IMG/VR virus record: IMGVR_UViG_3300027899_001695
Coordinates: 36,208-100,207 of that record
DNA: 64,000 bases
From: a virus
Reading direction: 5' to 3' (one strand)
The notes beneath the pieces were generated by a model, which saw nothing but the letters and a program-made list of their open reading frames with translations, ran no database searches and was not told the DNA's origin. Within the stretch, counting starts at the first letter, position 1. Every line of letters begins with the position of its first letter. A program made the translations under genes and the position numbers. This document shows positions 54,502 to 62,459 of this stretch, piece by piece.

Positions 54502-55057
54502 AAGTGTACAAATAATTGCTGATGACCAGACAGAAGTAGCTAGCAAATTACAAACGTTGATAGATACTTATGATGTGTCCAGTACTGAAGTTAAAACTGT
54601 TGAGATTTCTCCCTTCGGTGCATTAAAGTTTTTAATTAGTTTAACCTATGCAGATAGCTCTTTGAAGACTCTGGAAATTCTTTCTTCTAAATTAGGAATA
54701 TCCGTACTTGCTCCTAAAATAAAAGTTGTTGCACAGAGGGCTTTAAGTACTACAATTGGATTAAAAGCGGCTTTTGTAGATTCTTATAAATATTATAGGA
54801 AACTAACAACAAGTCTTGGTTTAACTGTATCTTTTGCTTTAAATATAACTACTAAGATAACAGGTATCGTGGGGCTTAGTGCTTTAGTTCCTGTAGTTAG
54901 TTTAGTTTTAAGTAGGGCTTTAAGTACTACAGTAGGTTTAGTAGCTTCTATGGACTTTTTAAACATAGTTAGATGTAATAGTTTTACTAACAAAACAGGT
55001 TTAAAGATTACTTGGAGAGCTAATTTAAATGGAGTTGAAATAGAACCTTTGGTTTAA
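54491..55057 (+). CDS. Repetitive structural protein
   Basis: 188 residues. Ser/Thr/Leu/Val-rich with repeated units LSTTIGLKAAF, LTTSLGLTVSF, LSTTVGLVASM. Beta-strand repeats suggest a head fibre or surface protein. No family recognised. Confidence 0.55.
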   Translation: MGLKSVQIIADDQTEVASKLQTLIDTYDVSSTEVKTVEISPFGALKFLISLTYADSSLKTLEILSSKLGISVLAPKIKVVAQRALSTTIGLKAAFVDSYKYYRKLTTSLGLTVSFALNITTKITGIVGLSALVPVVSLVLSRALSTTVGLVASMDFLNIVRCNSFTNKTGLKITWRANLNGVEIEPLV

Positions 55058-55071
55058 TTTAGGAGGAAAAT

Positions 55072-55320
55072 ATGGAAAAGGATGTATTGAAAGGGAAAAA
55101 GATGACTAAGGAAATTACTTTTAAGACAAAGAAAGGAGCTACTGTAATAGCACGAGAATGGGTTACAGACCCAGAGATAAAAAAAGCGGAAGAAACGAAA
55201 AGGTATCTTGAATGTAATTTCTGTCACGAAAAGGATTATGAGCAACATCATAAGGAATCAGGCTCTTCTTGGTGTAAAACATGTGGAAGATGTTTTCCTG
55301 CAATATGGAAGACTGAATAG
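55072..55320 (+). CDS. Zinc-ribbon small protein
   Basis: 82 residues with AGGAGGAAAAT upstream. CNFCHEKDYEQHH and CKTCGRC form a zinc ribbon; a forward GCGG element lies inside (KKAEETK). It is the only member of the zinc group inside the late structural block. Confidence 0.57.
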   Translation: MEKDVLKGKKMTKEITFKTKKGATVIAREWVTDPEIKKAEETKRYLECNFCHEKDYEQHHKESGSSWCKTCGRCFPAIWKTE

Positions 55321-55321
55321 T

Positions 55322-55350
55322 TTTAAAAGTATAAACATATAGTATATAAT
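55322..55350 (+). promoter_or_regulatory. Candidate structural promoter
   Basis: -10 TATAAT at 55345 followed by TAAG, -35 TTTAAA 17 bp upstream. Same TATAATTAAG block as the scaffold/capsid promoter. Confidence 0.55.
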
Positions 55351-55378
55351 TAAGATAAAGATGGAGGATATGTAAAGA

Positions 55379-55708
55379 ATGCCAGAAGTACAGACTCAAG
55401 TATCGCCTTTTATGGCTTATGAGCATAGGGATAAGGATGGTAATATTATATCTATGGGCTCTAATCGTATAAAAAGAGGCGGTAAAATACAATTTGTACA
55501 AGAGACGGGAAAGGGAGTAAAACTGTATGAATCTCTGCAGTTATTATCTGATGGTAGACTGTTAGAAGAAAAGTTTTATACAGATGGAAAGGAGACAGAA
55601 AAGCTTACTTTTGCATATGATGAAAAAGGGGAGCTTTTAACTGTTACTGATAAATTGGGCGTTGTTTCCCTTTCACCGATAGCGGTGGAAAAAGAAACAA
55701 TTAAATAA
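55379..55708 (+). CDS. Hypothetical beta-rich protein
   Basis: 109 residues. Short beta units (GRLLEEKFYTDGKE, LTFAYDEKGELL) resembling RHS/YD-like hairpins. ATGGAGGATATG-type leader. No family recognised. Confidence 0.52.
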   Translation: MPEVQTQVSPFMAYEHRDKDGNIISMGSNRIKRGGKIQFVQETGKGVKLYESLQLLSDGRLLEEKFYTDGKETEKLTFAYDEKGELLTVTDKLGVVSLSPIAVEKETIK

Positions 55709-55721
55709 GGAGGATTAACAA

Positions 55722-56180
55722 ATGGCTTTTGTAAGTAATTCAGGTTATACCGCAGTAGCTAAAAGGATAGTATATCCAGATAGCACTAATACTTCTTTTC
55801 CTTTTGCATGGATGGAAATTGGTAGTGGTAGTAATGCTGCTACAGATTCTGTTGCTTTGCAGTCAGCTATGGCCAATGCTACTACAGACTCAGGCTTGAT
55901 TAGGGCTTCAATGGATGTAGGAACTGGTACTGCTGCAGACGGCAGGTATATTGCAACTAGTACAGGTACCGATTCCGTTAATGGAGATACTGCATGGTTC
56001 AGGAATACCTGGACTTGTAAGGTTACTTCTATTGCATCAGGGGTTAAAGAGTGTGGTGTGTTTAATTCAGCTACTAATGGTGACATGCTAGCTTATGGTA
56101 CATTCCCAACCGCTATCCCTATGGGTACAGGTGATACGCTCCAGGTAACATGGAGTGTGCAAGTGAAGACAGGCGCATAA
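55722..56180 (+). CDS. Virion surface or tail protein
   Basis: 152 residues with AAGGAGGA upstream. The segment WMEIGSGSNAATDSVALQSA resembles the IGxGxxxxTxxDxxL pattern common in tail and fibre-associated proteins of tailed phages. Gly/Thr/Ser-rich beta protein. Assigned by that motif and location. Confidence 0.55.
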   Translation: MAFVSNSGYTAVAKRIVYPDSTNTSFPFAWMEIGSGSNAATDSVALQSAMANATTDSGLIRASMDVGTGTAADGRYIATSTGTDSVNGDTAWFRNTWTCKVTSIASGVKECGVFNSATNGDMLAYGTFPTAIPMGTGDTLQVTWSVQVKTGA

Positions 56181-56218
56181 GCGCATAAGTGCTTATAACT
56201 AAATGAAGTAAATTGAAG

Positions 56219-56250
56219 GAGGAGGATGAGGAAACTTATCCTCCTCTTTT
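56219..56250 (+). terminator. Intrinsic terminator
   Basis: GAGGAGGAT / ATCCTCCTC, 9-bp stem, then four T. Directly precedes the homing endonuclease gene. Confidence 0.82.
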
Positions 56251-56268
56251 AACTTAAAGGAGGAAAAG

Positions 56269-56910
56269 TTGGAAAGAGATAACAAAGGAAGGTTTATAAA
56301 AGGGCAGAGAGCTTGGAATAAGGGATTGAAAATGTCTGAAAGGTTTAAGGAAGCTTGTAGAGTAGGACATACGGGGATAGTGCTTTCAGACTATCATAAA
56401 TCTAATATTTCTAAAAGTAATAAAGGTTTAAATAGTGGTAGCCATAATGGAATGTATGGTACTAAATATATTCGTAGTAGTTTAGTAACTTGTGAGCTTT
56501 GTGGAGAAAAGATTAAATCTAGAGCAATGGGGCAACATAGATTGTTTCATGACCCAGAATACACTCAAAAGAGGTCAGATAGAGCTAGAGAATATCGACT
56601 TACTCAGGTTTTACCCAATAAAGATACTTTACCAGAAAGAAAATTACAAGATTTCTTAACTAGCCAAAATATTAAATTTATTAAACATAAAACAATTCTT
56701 AATTTCTGTCAACCAGATATATTTATTGAACCTAATATCTGCATTTTTGCGGATGGCGATTATTGGCATAAAAGACCCAAAACTACTGAAAGAGATGAGT
56801 ATGTAACAATGAAACTGCTTAATAATGGTTTTGTCGTTCTTAGGTTTTGGGAACGTGAAATTCATAATACATTTAAAGATGTGACAGATAGATTGCTTAG
56901 AATTGTATAG
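56269..56910 (+). CDS. EDxHD-type (Vsr-like) homing endonuclease (TTG start)
   Basis: 213 residues from TTG 56269 with AAAGGAGG. The N-terminal half has NUMOD3-like DNA-binding segments (KGQRAWNKGLKMS, NKGLNSGSHNGMYG) and a CELCG zinc pair. The C-terminal half has the Vsr-like core: PERKLQ (E), QPDIFI (D), DGDYWH (xH) and RDEY (D), the EDxHD signature of the I-Bth0305I family. Free-standing, between fibre-type genes and the FkbM methyltransferase. All signature residues are present. Confidence 0.72.
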   Translation: MERDNKGRFIKGQRAWNKGLKMSERFKEACRVGHTGIVLSDYHKSNISKSNKGLNSGSHNGMYGTKYIRSSLVTCELCGEKIKSRAMGQHRLFHDPEYTQKRSDRAREYRLTQVLPNKDTLPERKLQDFLTSQNIKFIKHKTILNFCQPDIFIEPNICIFADGDYWHKRPKTTERDEYVTMKLLNNGFVVLRFWEREIHNTFKDVTDRLLRIV

Positions 56911-56919
56911 GGGGTTCGT

Positions 56920-57609
56920 ATGAAAGATTTTGAAATTGATATAGGTGACGAAAAGATAGCAAAGATACAATGCGAAGATGATTGTGCAATATCTACAGGC
57001 AATGTATTACGTGGTGAGTATGATATAGATGTTGGCTTTTCTGGTAGGCCAGTTATTTTAGATATTGGAGCAAATATCGGAGCTTTTGCTATTTGGGCTT
57101 TAAAAAGATTCAATCCAATTAAAGTTTATTGTTATGAACCGTTGAAAATAAACTTTGAGCAGTTAAAAAGGAATGTTGAAAACCTTCCTACAAACTCTAC
57201 CGAATTTATGTTAGTAAATGCTTCCGTTGAAGCTCCTACAAATAAGCTATATTTAAATACACAAGGAACCGCTTCTTCCAGTTTTTATAATTTTACAGGT
57301 AAATTAGAAGAATTTGAAGAAGTTGAACATAACCTAACTGTAGAAGAGCTCCCAGATTGTGGAGTACTAAAAGCAGATACAGAAGGTTGTGAAAAGGAAA
57401 TTATTACAAAATATATGAAAACTCATAATAGACCAACTTTAATTCTTTTTGAATACCATAGAGACTTAGATAGAATTGAATTAGATAGGTTTTTATATGA
57501 GTTTGGTTATAGGTTGTGCGGTGGTTATTTCTACGGATTAGGCTTTGGAGTAGCTAAATATATAAGCTATAATTGTATTACAACTCCAAAAGAACAGTTA
57601 TTAAGATAG
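56920..57609 (+). CDS. FkbM-family SAM methyltransferase
   Basis: 229 residues. SAM-binding DIGANIGAFAIW (about 48-59), YCYEPLK after the second strand, and LKADTEGCEKE (about 150-160) are FkbM/Methyltransf_21 signatures. These enzymes O-methylate sugars or lipids. Neighbouring glycosyltransferase and GDP-sugar genes suggest a role in glycan modification of virion or host surface. Confidence 0.78.
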   Translation: MKDFEIDIGDEKIAKIQCEDDCAISTGNVLRGEYDIDVGFSGRPVILDIGANIGAFAIWALKRFNPIKVYCYEPLKINFEQLKRNVENLPTNSTEFMLVNASVEAPTNKLYLNTQGTASSSFYNFTGKLEEFEEVEHNLTVEELPDCGVLKADTEGCEKEIITKYMKTHNRPTLILFEYHRDLDRIELDRFLYEFGYRLCGGYFYGLGFGVAKYISYNCITTPKEQLLR

Positions 57610-57618
57610 GAGGATAGT

Positions 57619-59679
57619 ATGTTAAAGATTATTTGGTATTCTACAGTTCCTTATTCTAGTGTAGGCTATGGGAATGCTACTAGAGAAATTCTTCGTAGAT
57701 TTCGTGATGCAGGACATCAAGTACGATTGGCTACAAAACATGCTTTAGGTGGAAGTGTGGTAGTGGATGGTATAGACTGTTTTGATGGGGGAGAGAGGGA
57801 TTTAATTAATATCATCCGTAAAGAAGAAGGATATGATTATATTATATCTATGTGTGATGATTGGTGTCTTCCACCCCCCTTTAAATTTGATAATTGGATA
57901 AATTGTTGTTTTCTGGATGCTCATATGATGCATCCTAGATTATTAGAAGCTTCAAAAAGGTCTTTACATACTATTGCTATGACTAAGTTTACAAGAAGAG
58001 AATTAGAAACTAACGGAAGACCTTGTTTCTACGCTCCTTTAGGAGTAAACACTTCTACATTTAAACCAGACCCCCAGAGAAGGAAAGAGTTTAGAGAAGG
58101 TAGATTTTGGACAGATGAAACCTTTGTTATTGGTAGTCTTGGTTTAAACTATAGCTCTGATAGAAAGAATTTTATTGGGCTCCTGCAAGCATTCAAGATA
58201 TTCCATGAAAAGCATCCAGATTCTTTACTCTATCTTCATACGGATGTTATGGGCACGGCTTCTCATGGCCTTCCTCTTCAATGGATAATAAATAATTTAG
58301 GATTTAAAGAAGACGGTACTGGGGCTGTTCAGTATGTTGTTCAAAAGCCTTACCATCTATGGGAGATTTCTGAAGAAACTATAATTCGAACCTTCAATGC
58401 TTTTGATGTATTTTGTTTTCCTACAATGGGAGAAGGTTTTGGCATGCCTATTATTGAAGCACAGTCTTGCGGAGTTCCCGTAATTGTACCAGATACTACT
58501 AGTTGTAAAGAGCTTCTTAAAGGTGGTTGGTTAATTGAATGCGAGCCCTCTGATATGGAGTTTTCCGTACATCTTGCATGGATTATGAGAACTAGAGTTA
58601 CTAAGATAGTAGAAAAGTTAGAAGAAGCTTATACTGAATGGAAAAGCGGAAAGATAAAAGAAAGAGGAATTCAAGCAAGAGAAGGTTCTCTTGAATATGA
58701 TTGGGATACTATTTATAAAGAACATTGGACACCTATTTTTGATTATTTGGATGCTGAGAAAGTAGGTAAGATTTTCGATTTTCCAAAGAAGTACCCTGAT
58801 TATCAAATGCTTTATAATGGGTTTGGCCAACTATACCAGATTGGAAATTGTGAAAACTATGAACATGATAAGGTTTGCTTTACTATGAATATGCCCAGAC
58901 TCCCCAATGAACCAGAAGATGAGACAAGACCTTTATTGATACGTAGCTATCCTATATTTCCTGATAGTTCTGGTGAATTTTATGTGCATACAAAATGCCC
59001 TGTATCAAAATTTATGCCCCCTAGATTTGTAAAACATTGTGCAAGTGTATGGAAAGAGGTGCTTTCTTATCCAATTATCAGACAAGAAGTACAGAAATTG
59101 TGGGAAGAAAAAGTAAAAGATAATTCTGAATATGCAAAATTATCTGATATTATTCCTGCTTTTGATGAAGGTTATAGTAAATTCTTACAAACTTTCTTTC
59201 AAACCACTTTTAAAATTGGGCCTATTATAAGTGCTTTTCTACAGGATTGCAGTTCTTTTGTAGATGTAGGTTGTGGTGATGGAAGAGTATTAAAACAAAT
59301 AAAAGAATTAAAACCAGACGCTATTATAAAAGGTACTGAAATTAATAACTATTGGATTAATGGAGAAGAGGTAGTCTATGGAGATATGCTAAAGTTACCT
59401 TTTAAAGACGAAGAATTTGATTGTGTATTTAGTATAGACGTACTCGAACATACTTCAGAACCTTTAAAAGCTTTAGACGAGTTGTTTAGAATTGCTAAAA
59501 AGAAATTAATATTATGTGTGACTCCTGTCAATGACCTTTGTTTTGAAGAAGACCCTACTCATGTCGTTAAGTGGGATCTGGAACAATGGAAACGTGAAAT
59601 AAATGTTTTTGGTAATATCCAAGCAATTGGGCCAGATAACACCGCTTGTACTTTTATTGTTGAAAAAAGAGGAGGATAA
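57619..59679 (+). CDS. Glycosyltransferase (GT4-type) fused to a SAM methyltransferase
   Basis: 686 residues, AGGAGG upstream. Residues 1-380 are a GT-B glycosyltransferase: WYSTVPYSSVGYGNATRE, FRDAGHQV, and the nucleotide-sugar site GEGFGMPIIEAQSCGVPVI (about 270-290). Residues 545-686 are a class I methyltransferase: FVDVGCGDGRVLKQ, YGDMLKLPF, DCVFSIDVLEHT. The middle links them and may be a third domain. Likely transfers and then methylates a sugar; acceptor unknown. Confidence 0.8.
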   Translation: MLKIIWYSTVPYSSVGYGNATREILRRFRDAGHQVRLATKHALGGSVVVDGIDCFDGGERDLINIIRKEEGYDYIISMCDDWCLPPPFKFDNWINCCFLDAHMMHPRLLEASKRSLHTIAMTKFTRRELETNGRPCFYAPLGVNTSTFKPDPQRRKEFREGRFWTDETFVIGSLGLNYSSDRKNFIGLLQAFKIFHEKHPDSLLYLHTDVMGTASHGLPLQWIINNLGFKEDGTGAVQYVVQKPYHLWEISEETIIRTFNAFDVFCFPTMGEGFGMPIIEAQSCGVPVIVPDTTSCKELLKGGWLIECEPSDMEFSVHLAWIMRTRVTKIVEKLEEAYTEWKSGKIKERGIQAREGSLEYDWDTIYKEHWTPIFDYLDAEKVGKIFDFPKKYPDYQMLYNGFGQLYQIGNCENYEHDKVCFTMNMPRLPNEPEDETRPLLIRSYPIFPDSSGEFYVHTKCPVSKFMPPRFVKHCASVWKEVLSYPIIRQEVQKLWEEKVKDNSEYAKLSDIIPAFDEGYSKFLQTFFQTTFKIGPIISAFLQDCSSFVDVGCGDGRVLKQIKELKPDAIIKGTEINNYWINGEEVVYGDMLKLPFKDEEFDCVFSIDVLEHTSEPLKALDELFRIAKKKLILCVTPVNDLCFEEDPTHVVKWDLEQWKREINVFGNIQAIGPDNTACTFIVEKRGG

Positions 59680-59680
59680 A

Positions 59681-60700
59681 ATGAACTATGAAGTTTCTTT
59701 TTCTACTGCAATTTTACCAAAGGCCTCTATGCCAACAACTCCCGTAGCCTTACTTACAGGAATAACTGGGCAAGATGGTTCATACTTAGCCGAATTTCTT
59801 TTATCAAAGGGCTATGAAGTACATGGTCTTGTAAGACGTTGTTCTACTATCAATACAAAGAACATTGACCATATTCTAGATAAACTAATACTGCATTATG
59901 GAGATTTAACAGATGGGGATTCAATTGATTCTTTATTATTTGAACTTCATCCAACTGAGATATATCATCTAGGAGCCCAGAGCGATGTAAGAATTAGTTT
60001 TGATATTCCAGAATATACTGCCGATGTAGTAGCATTGGGCACCCTCCGCATGCTGGATGCTGTACGTAAATTCTCTCCCGATTCTAAATTCTATAATGCA
60101 GCTACGTCAGAACTGTATGGAAGTGCCATGCCTCCACAAGATGAAACTACAGTAATGCACCCCAATAGTCCGTATGCTATTGCAAAGCTAGCCGCCTATG
60201 AAATGACAAGACTTTATAGGGAATCCTACGGATTATTCGCTTGTTCTGGTATTTTATTTAATCATGAGAGCCCAAGAAGAGGAGATAACTTTGTAACTCA
60301 GAAGGTAGTTAAAGGCCTCATAAATTGCAAGTTGGGTAAACAAGATAAATTATATATGGGTAACATTGACTCAAATCGAGACTGGGGATATGCAAAAGAG
60401 TATGTAGAGGCCCAATGGATGATGCTACAACAAAAGGCCCCAATGGACTTAGTTATTGGTACTGGTGAGGTACATACTGTAAGAAATCTTTTAGAAGTTG
60501 TAGGTAAGTATGTTAAAATAGAATGGTCGAAATATGTAGAGATTGATTCTAACTTATACAGACCTACTGAAACTAATTACTTACTTGCAAATGCAAAAAA
60601 AGCGGAAGAAAAGATGGGATGGAAATCAAAGATTAAATTTGAGGAATTGGTTAAACTTATGATTGATGCCGAATTAAAAAGACAAGGGGTTGAAATATGA
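59681..60700 (+). CDS. gmd: GDP-mannose 4,6-dehydratase
   Basis: 339 residues from ATG 59681 with GGAGGAT upstream. Rossmann motif LLTGITGQDGSYLAE, YHLGAQSDV, the catalytic region NAATSELYG and YAIAK (Tyr-x-x-x-Lys), and NHESPRRGDNFVT are diagnostic. Converts GDP-mannose to GDP-4-keto-6-deoxymannose, a precursor of fucose, rhamnose or perosamine-type sugars. Probably supplies the fused glycosyltransferase just upstream. A forward GCGG element is embedded near the 3' end (KKAEEK). Confidence 0.9.
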   Translation: MNYEVSFSTAILPKASMPTTPVALLTGITGQDGSYLAEFLLSKGYEVHGLVRRCSTINTKNIDHILDKLILHYGDLTDGDSIDSLLFELHPTEIYHLGAQSDVRISFDIPEYTADVVALGTLRMLDAVRKFSPDSKFYNAATSELYGSAMPPQDETTVMHPNSPYAIAKLAAYEMTRLYRESYGLFACSGILFNHESPRRGDNFVTQKVVKGLINCKLGKQDKLYMGNIDSNRDWGYAKEYVEAQWMMLQQKAPMDLVIGTGEVHTVRNLLEVVGKYVKIEWSKYVEIDSNLYRPTETNYLLANAKKAEEKMGWKSKIKFEELVKLMIDAELKRQGVEI

Positions 60701-60996
60701 CAGTAGGTTATGTATCTTCTTCTGGGGCAAATACTGCAACAGGGGCTTATTTTAATATTGCTCCTGCTGATACTACAGAAATAGTAGTTCATAATATATA
60801 CTGTGGTGGTGCTGCTTTAATTTATTATGGTTCTGGTACTGCTACTACTGCCTGTGCTCCTGTGTATTCTCTCAGTTCAAGTGGTTGGGTAACTGGCATT
60901 TTTATGCATGCTTCTAGTGGTCAGTATGTAATGGTTAAGAATAATGGAAGTGCTAGTGCATATTTTGCTTATGACGGAATTTTAACTCGTGATTAA
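60697..60996 (+). CDS. Small fibre or decoration-type protein
   Basis: 99 residues, ATG overlaps the gmd stop. Beta-rich, Gly/Ala/Ser/Thr (GYVSSSGANTATGAYFNIA). Resembles short surface proteins in fibre regions; no family recognised. Confidence 0.5.
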   Translation: MTVGYVSSSGANTATGAYFNIAPADTTEIVVHNIYCGGAALIYYGSGTATTACAPVYSLSSSGWVTGIFMHASSGQYVMVKNNGSASAYFAYDGILTRD

Positions 60997-61004
60997 GGAG
61001 ATAT

Positions 61005-62420
61005 ATGCCATTATTTGATGCTTATACAATAAACAATACAGGTCTTGTAAATGCGGTTGTACAGAATGTAACTGTTTCACCTTATAATAGTTCTACTGCA
61101 GTTCTTGCTCCGACTGGAACTTTTACAGGTACAGGTACGTCTACTCTTGGTGTTGCAGGAATTCAAGTATCTCTATTTGCTAATCAGAATTGTACGGTAT
61201 ATGTAGAGCAGTCTGATGATAATACAAATTGGGATATTTCAGATATATACTATTATAAATATCAGACCCATCCGAATTTTGGTAAAACAGTTCAAGCAGT
61301 TACTTCTTACTTTAGAGTACGAGTCCAGAATGATAGTCAGACTGCTTCTGCTACTACCTTTAGGCTTCAGTCTTGTTTATGCCCAATTGTAGAAGCACTA
61401 CCAAGAAGTTTGGATGCAAATGGGTATTTAGAAACTTGTGTAGAGCATATAACGGATGAGTATGGAAGTACGGTAAAAATTGCTCCAGTAGGTGCTTTAA
61501 ATACTTCAAAGCTATCAATATTGGTGGGAATCCCTTTTTCTGGAACCACGATAGATTCTAATTTCTGGCAAGCAAGTGTTGTAAGTGGGGCTTCTGCTGT
61601 TCAGGTAGGAGGTGAGTTTTCACTAAATACAAATGCGTCTACTACTGGTGCTTGTGCTTATTTGCAATCTTATAGAAGTGCTAGATATATTCCAGCAAAT
61701 AATCAATATGTAAGGTTTCAATTAGATTGTGGTAGTACTACTGGTACTGGAACAATAAAAAGATGGGGAACATGGACATCTTCTGCAATCGGTGCTTATA
61801 ATGCCCCACAAGATGGTTGTGCTTTTACTGTGTATAATGGTGTTTTAGCACTAGAGACATTTAATAGTGGGAGTGCTACAAGAATAGATAATGGTTCTTT
61901 TAATGGGGCCTATGGAACTACTGTTAATATTCCTCCTTCTGGAACAAATCTTTATGAGATTGTATATACAAACACTTCTGTTTTATTTATGTATAATGGT
62001 AACTATATTCATAAAGTTTCGGCTGCTGGGTCTCCTTGGTCTAGTACTTTAACTTTACCTATTAGAATGGAAGTTTATAATGCTTCTGCTACTGTATTTA
62101 ATACTTCAATTAAAACAAGAAGTGCTTCAATTCATAGATTTGGGGAACTTTCTTCTTCTCCGCTTTTTTATTATGCTTCTGCTGCTGCAACTGGAGTAGT
62201 ACTAAAAAGAAGTGCGGGAAGATTACAACGAGTAATAAATATGGATGATGGAATAGGTACTTTAACTCTCTATGATGGTGTTACAACTACTGCTCCTTCT
62301 GTAACAATAGGTGCTTTTGATATTGCAAAAGTTTTAGGTGCTTTTGAATTTGGAATTGATTTTTATAGTGGTTTAACCATGACAACTACTCGTAATGCAG
62401 TTATGGTTGTGTATGAATAA
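61005..62420 (+). CDS. Fibre-like or receptor-binding protein
   Basis: 471 residues with AAGGAGAT upstream. A beta-rich N-terminal domain (FTGTGTSTLG, VYVEQSDDNTNWDI) and a larger lectin-like beta-sandwich in the centre (YVRFQLDCGSTTGTGT, LYEIVYTNTSVLFMYNG). A reverse GCGG element is embedded near 62150 (SSSPLFYY). Assigned by fold impression and position. Confidence 0.58.
   Translation: MPLFDAYTINNTGLVNAVVQNVTVSPYNSSTAVLAPTGTFTGTGTSTLGVAGIQVSLFANQNCTVYVEQSDDNTNWDISDIYYYKYQTHPNFGKTVQAVTSYFRVRVQNDSQTASATTFRLQSCLCPIVEALPRSLDANGYLETCVEHITDEYGSTVKIAPVGALNTSKLSILVGIPFSGTTIDSNFWQASVVSGASAVQVGGEFSLNTNASTTGACAYLQSYRSARYIPANNQYVRFQLDCGSTTGTGTIKRWGTWTSSAIGAYNAPQDGCAFTVYNGVLALETFNSGSATRIDNGSFNGAYGTTVNIPPSGTNLYEIVYTNTSVLFMYNGNYIHKVSAAGSPWSSTLTLPIRMEVYNASATVFNTSIKTRSASIHRFGELSSSPLFYYASAAATGVVLKRSAGRLQRVINMDDGIGTLTLYDGVTTTAPSVTIGAFDIAKVLGAFEFGIDFYSGLTMTTTRNAVMVVYE
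62148..62174 (-). repeat. Dispersed GCGG element, reverse copy
   Basis: Plus-strand CTTCTTCTCCGCTTTTTTAT, inside a fibre-like gene where no small-gene junction exists. Confidence 0.65.
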
Positions 62421-62459
62421 AAAGGCGGAAAGGAAAAGAAGAAATAGGATTATATTAAT

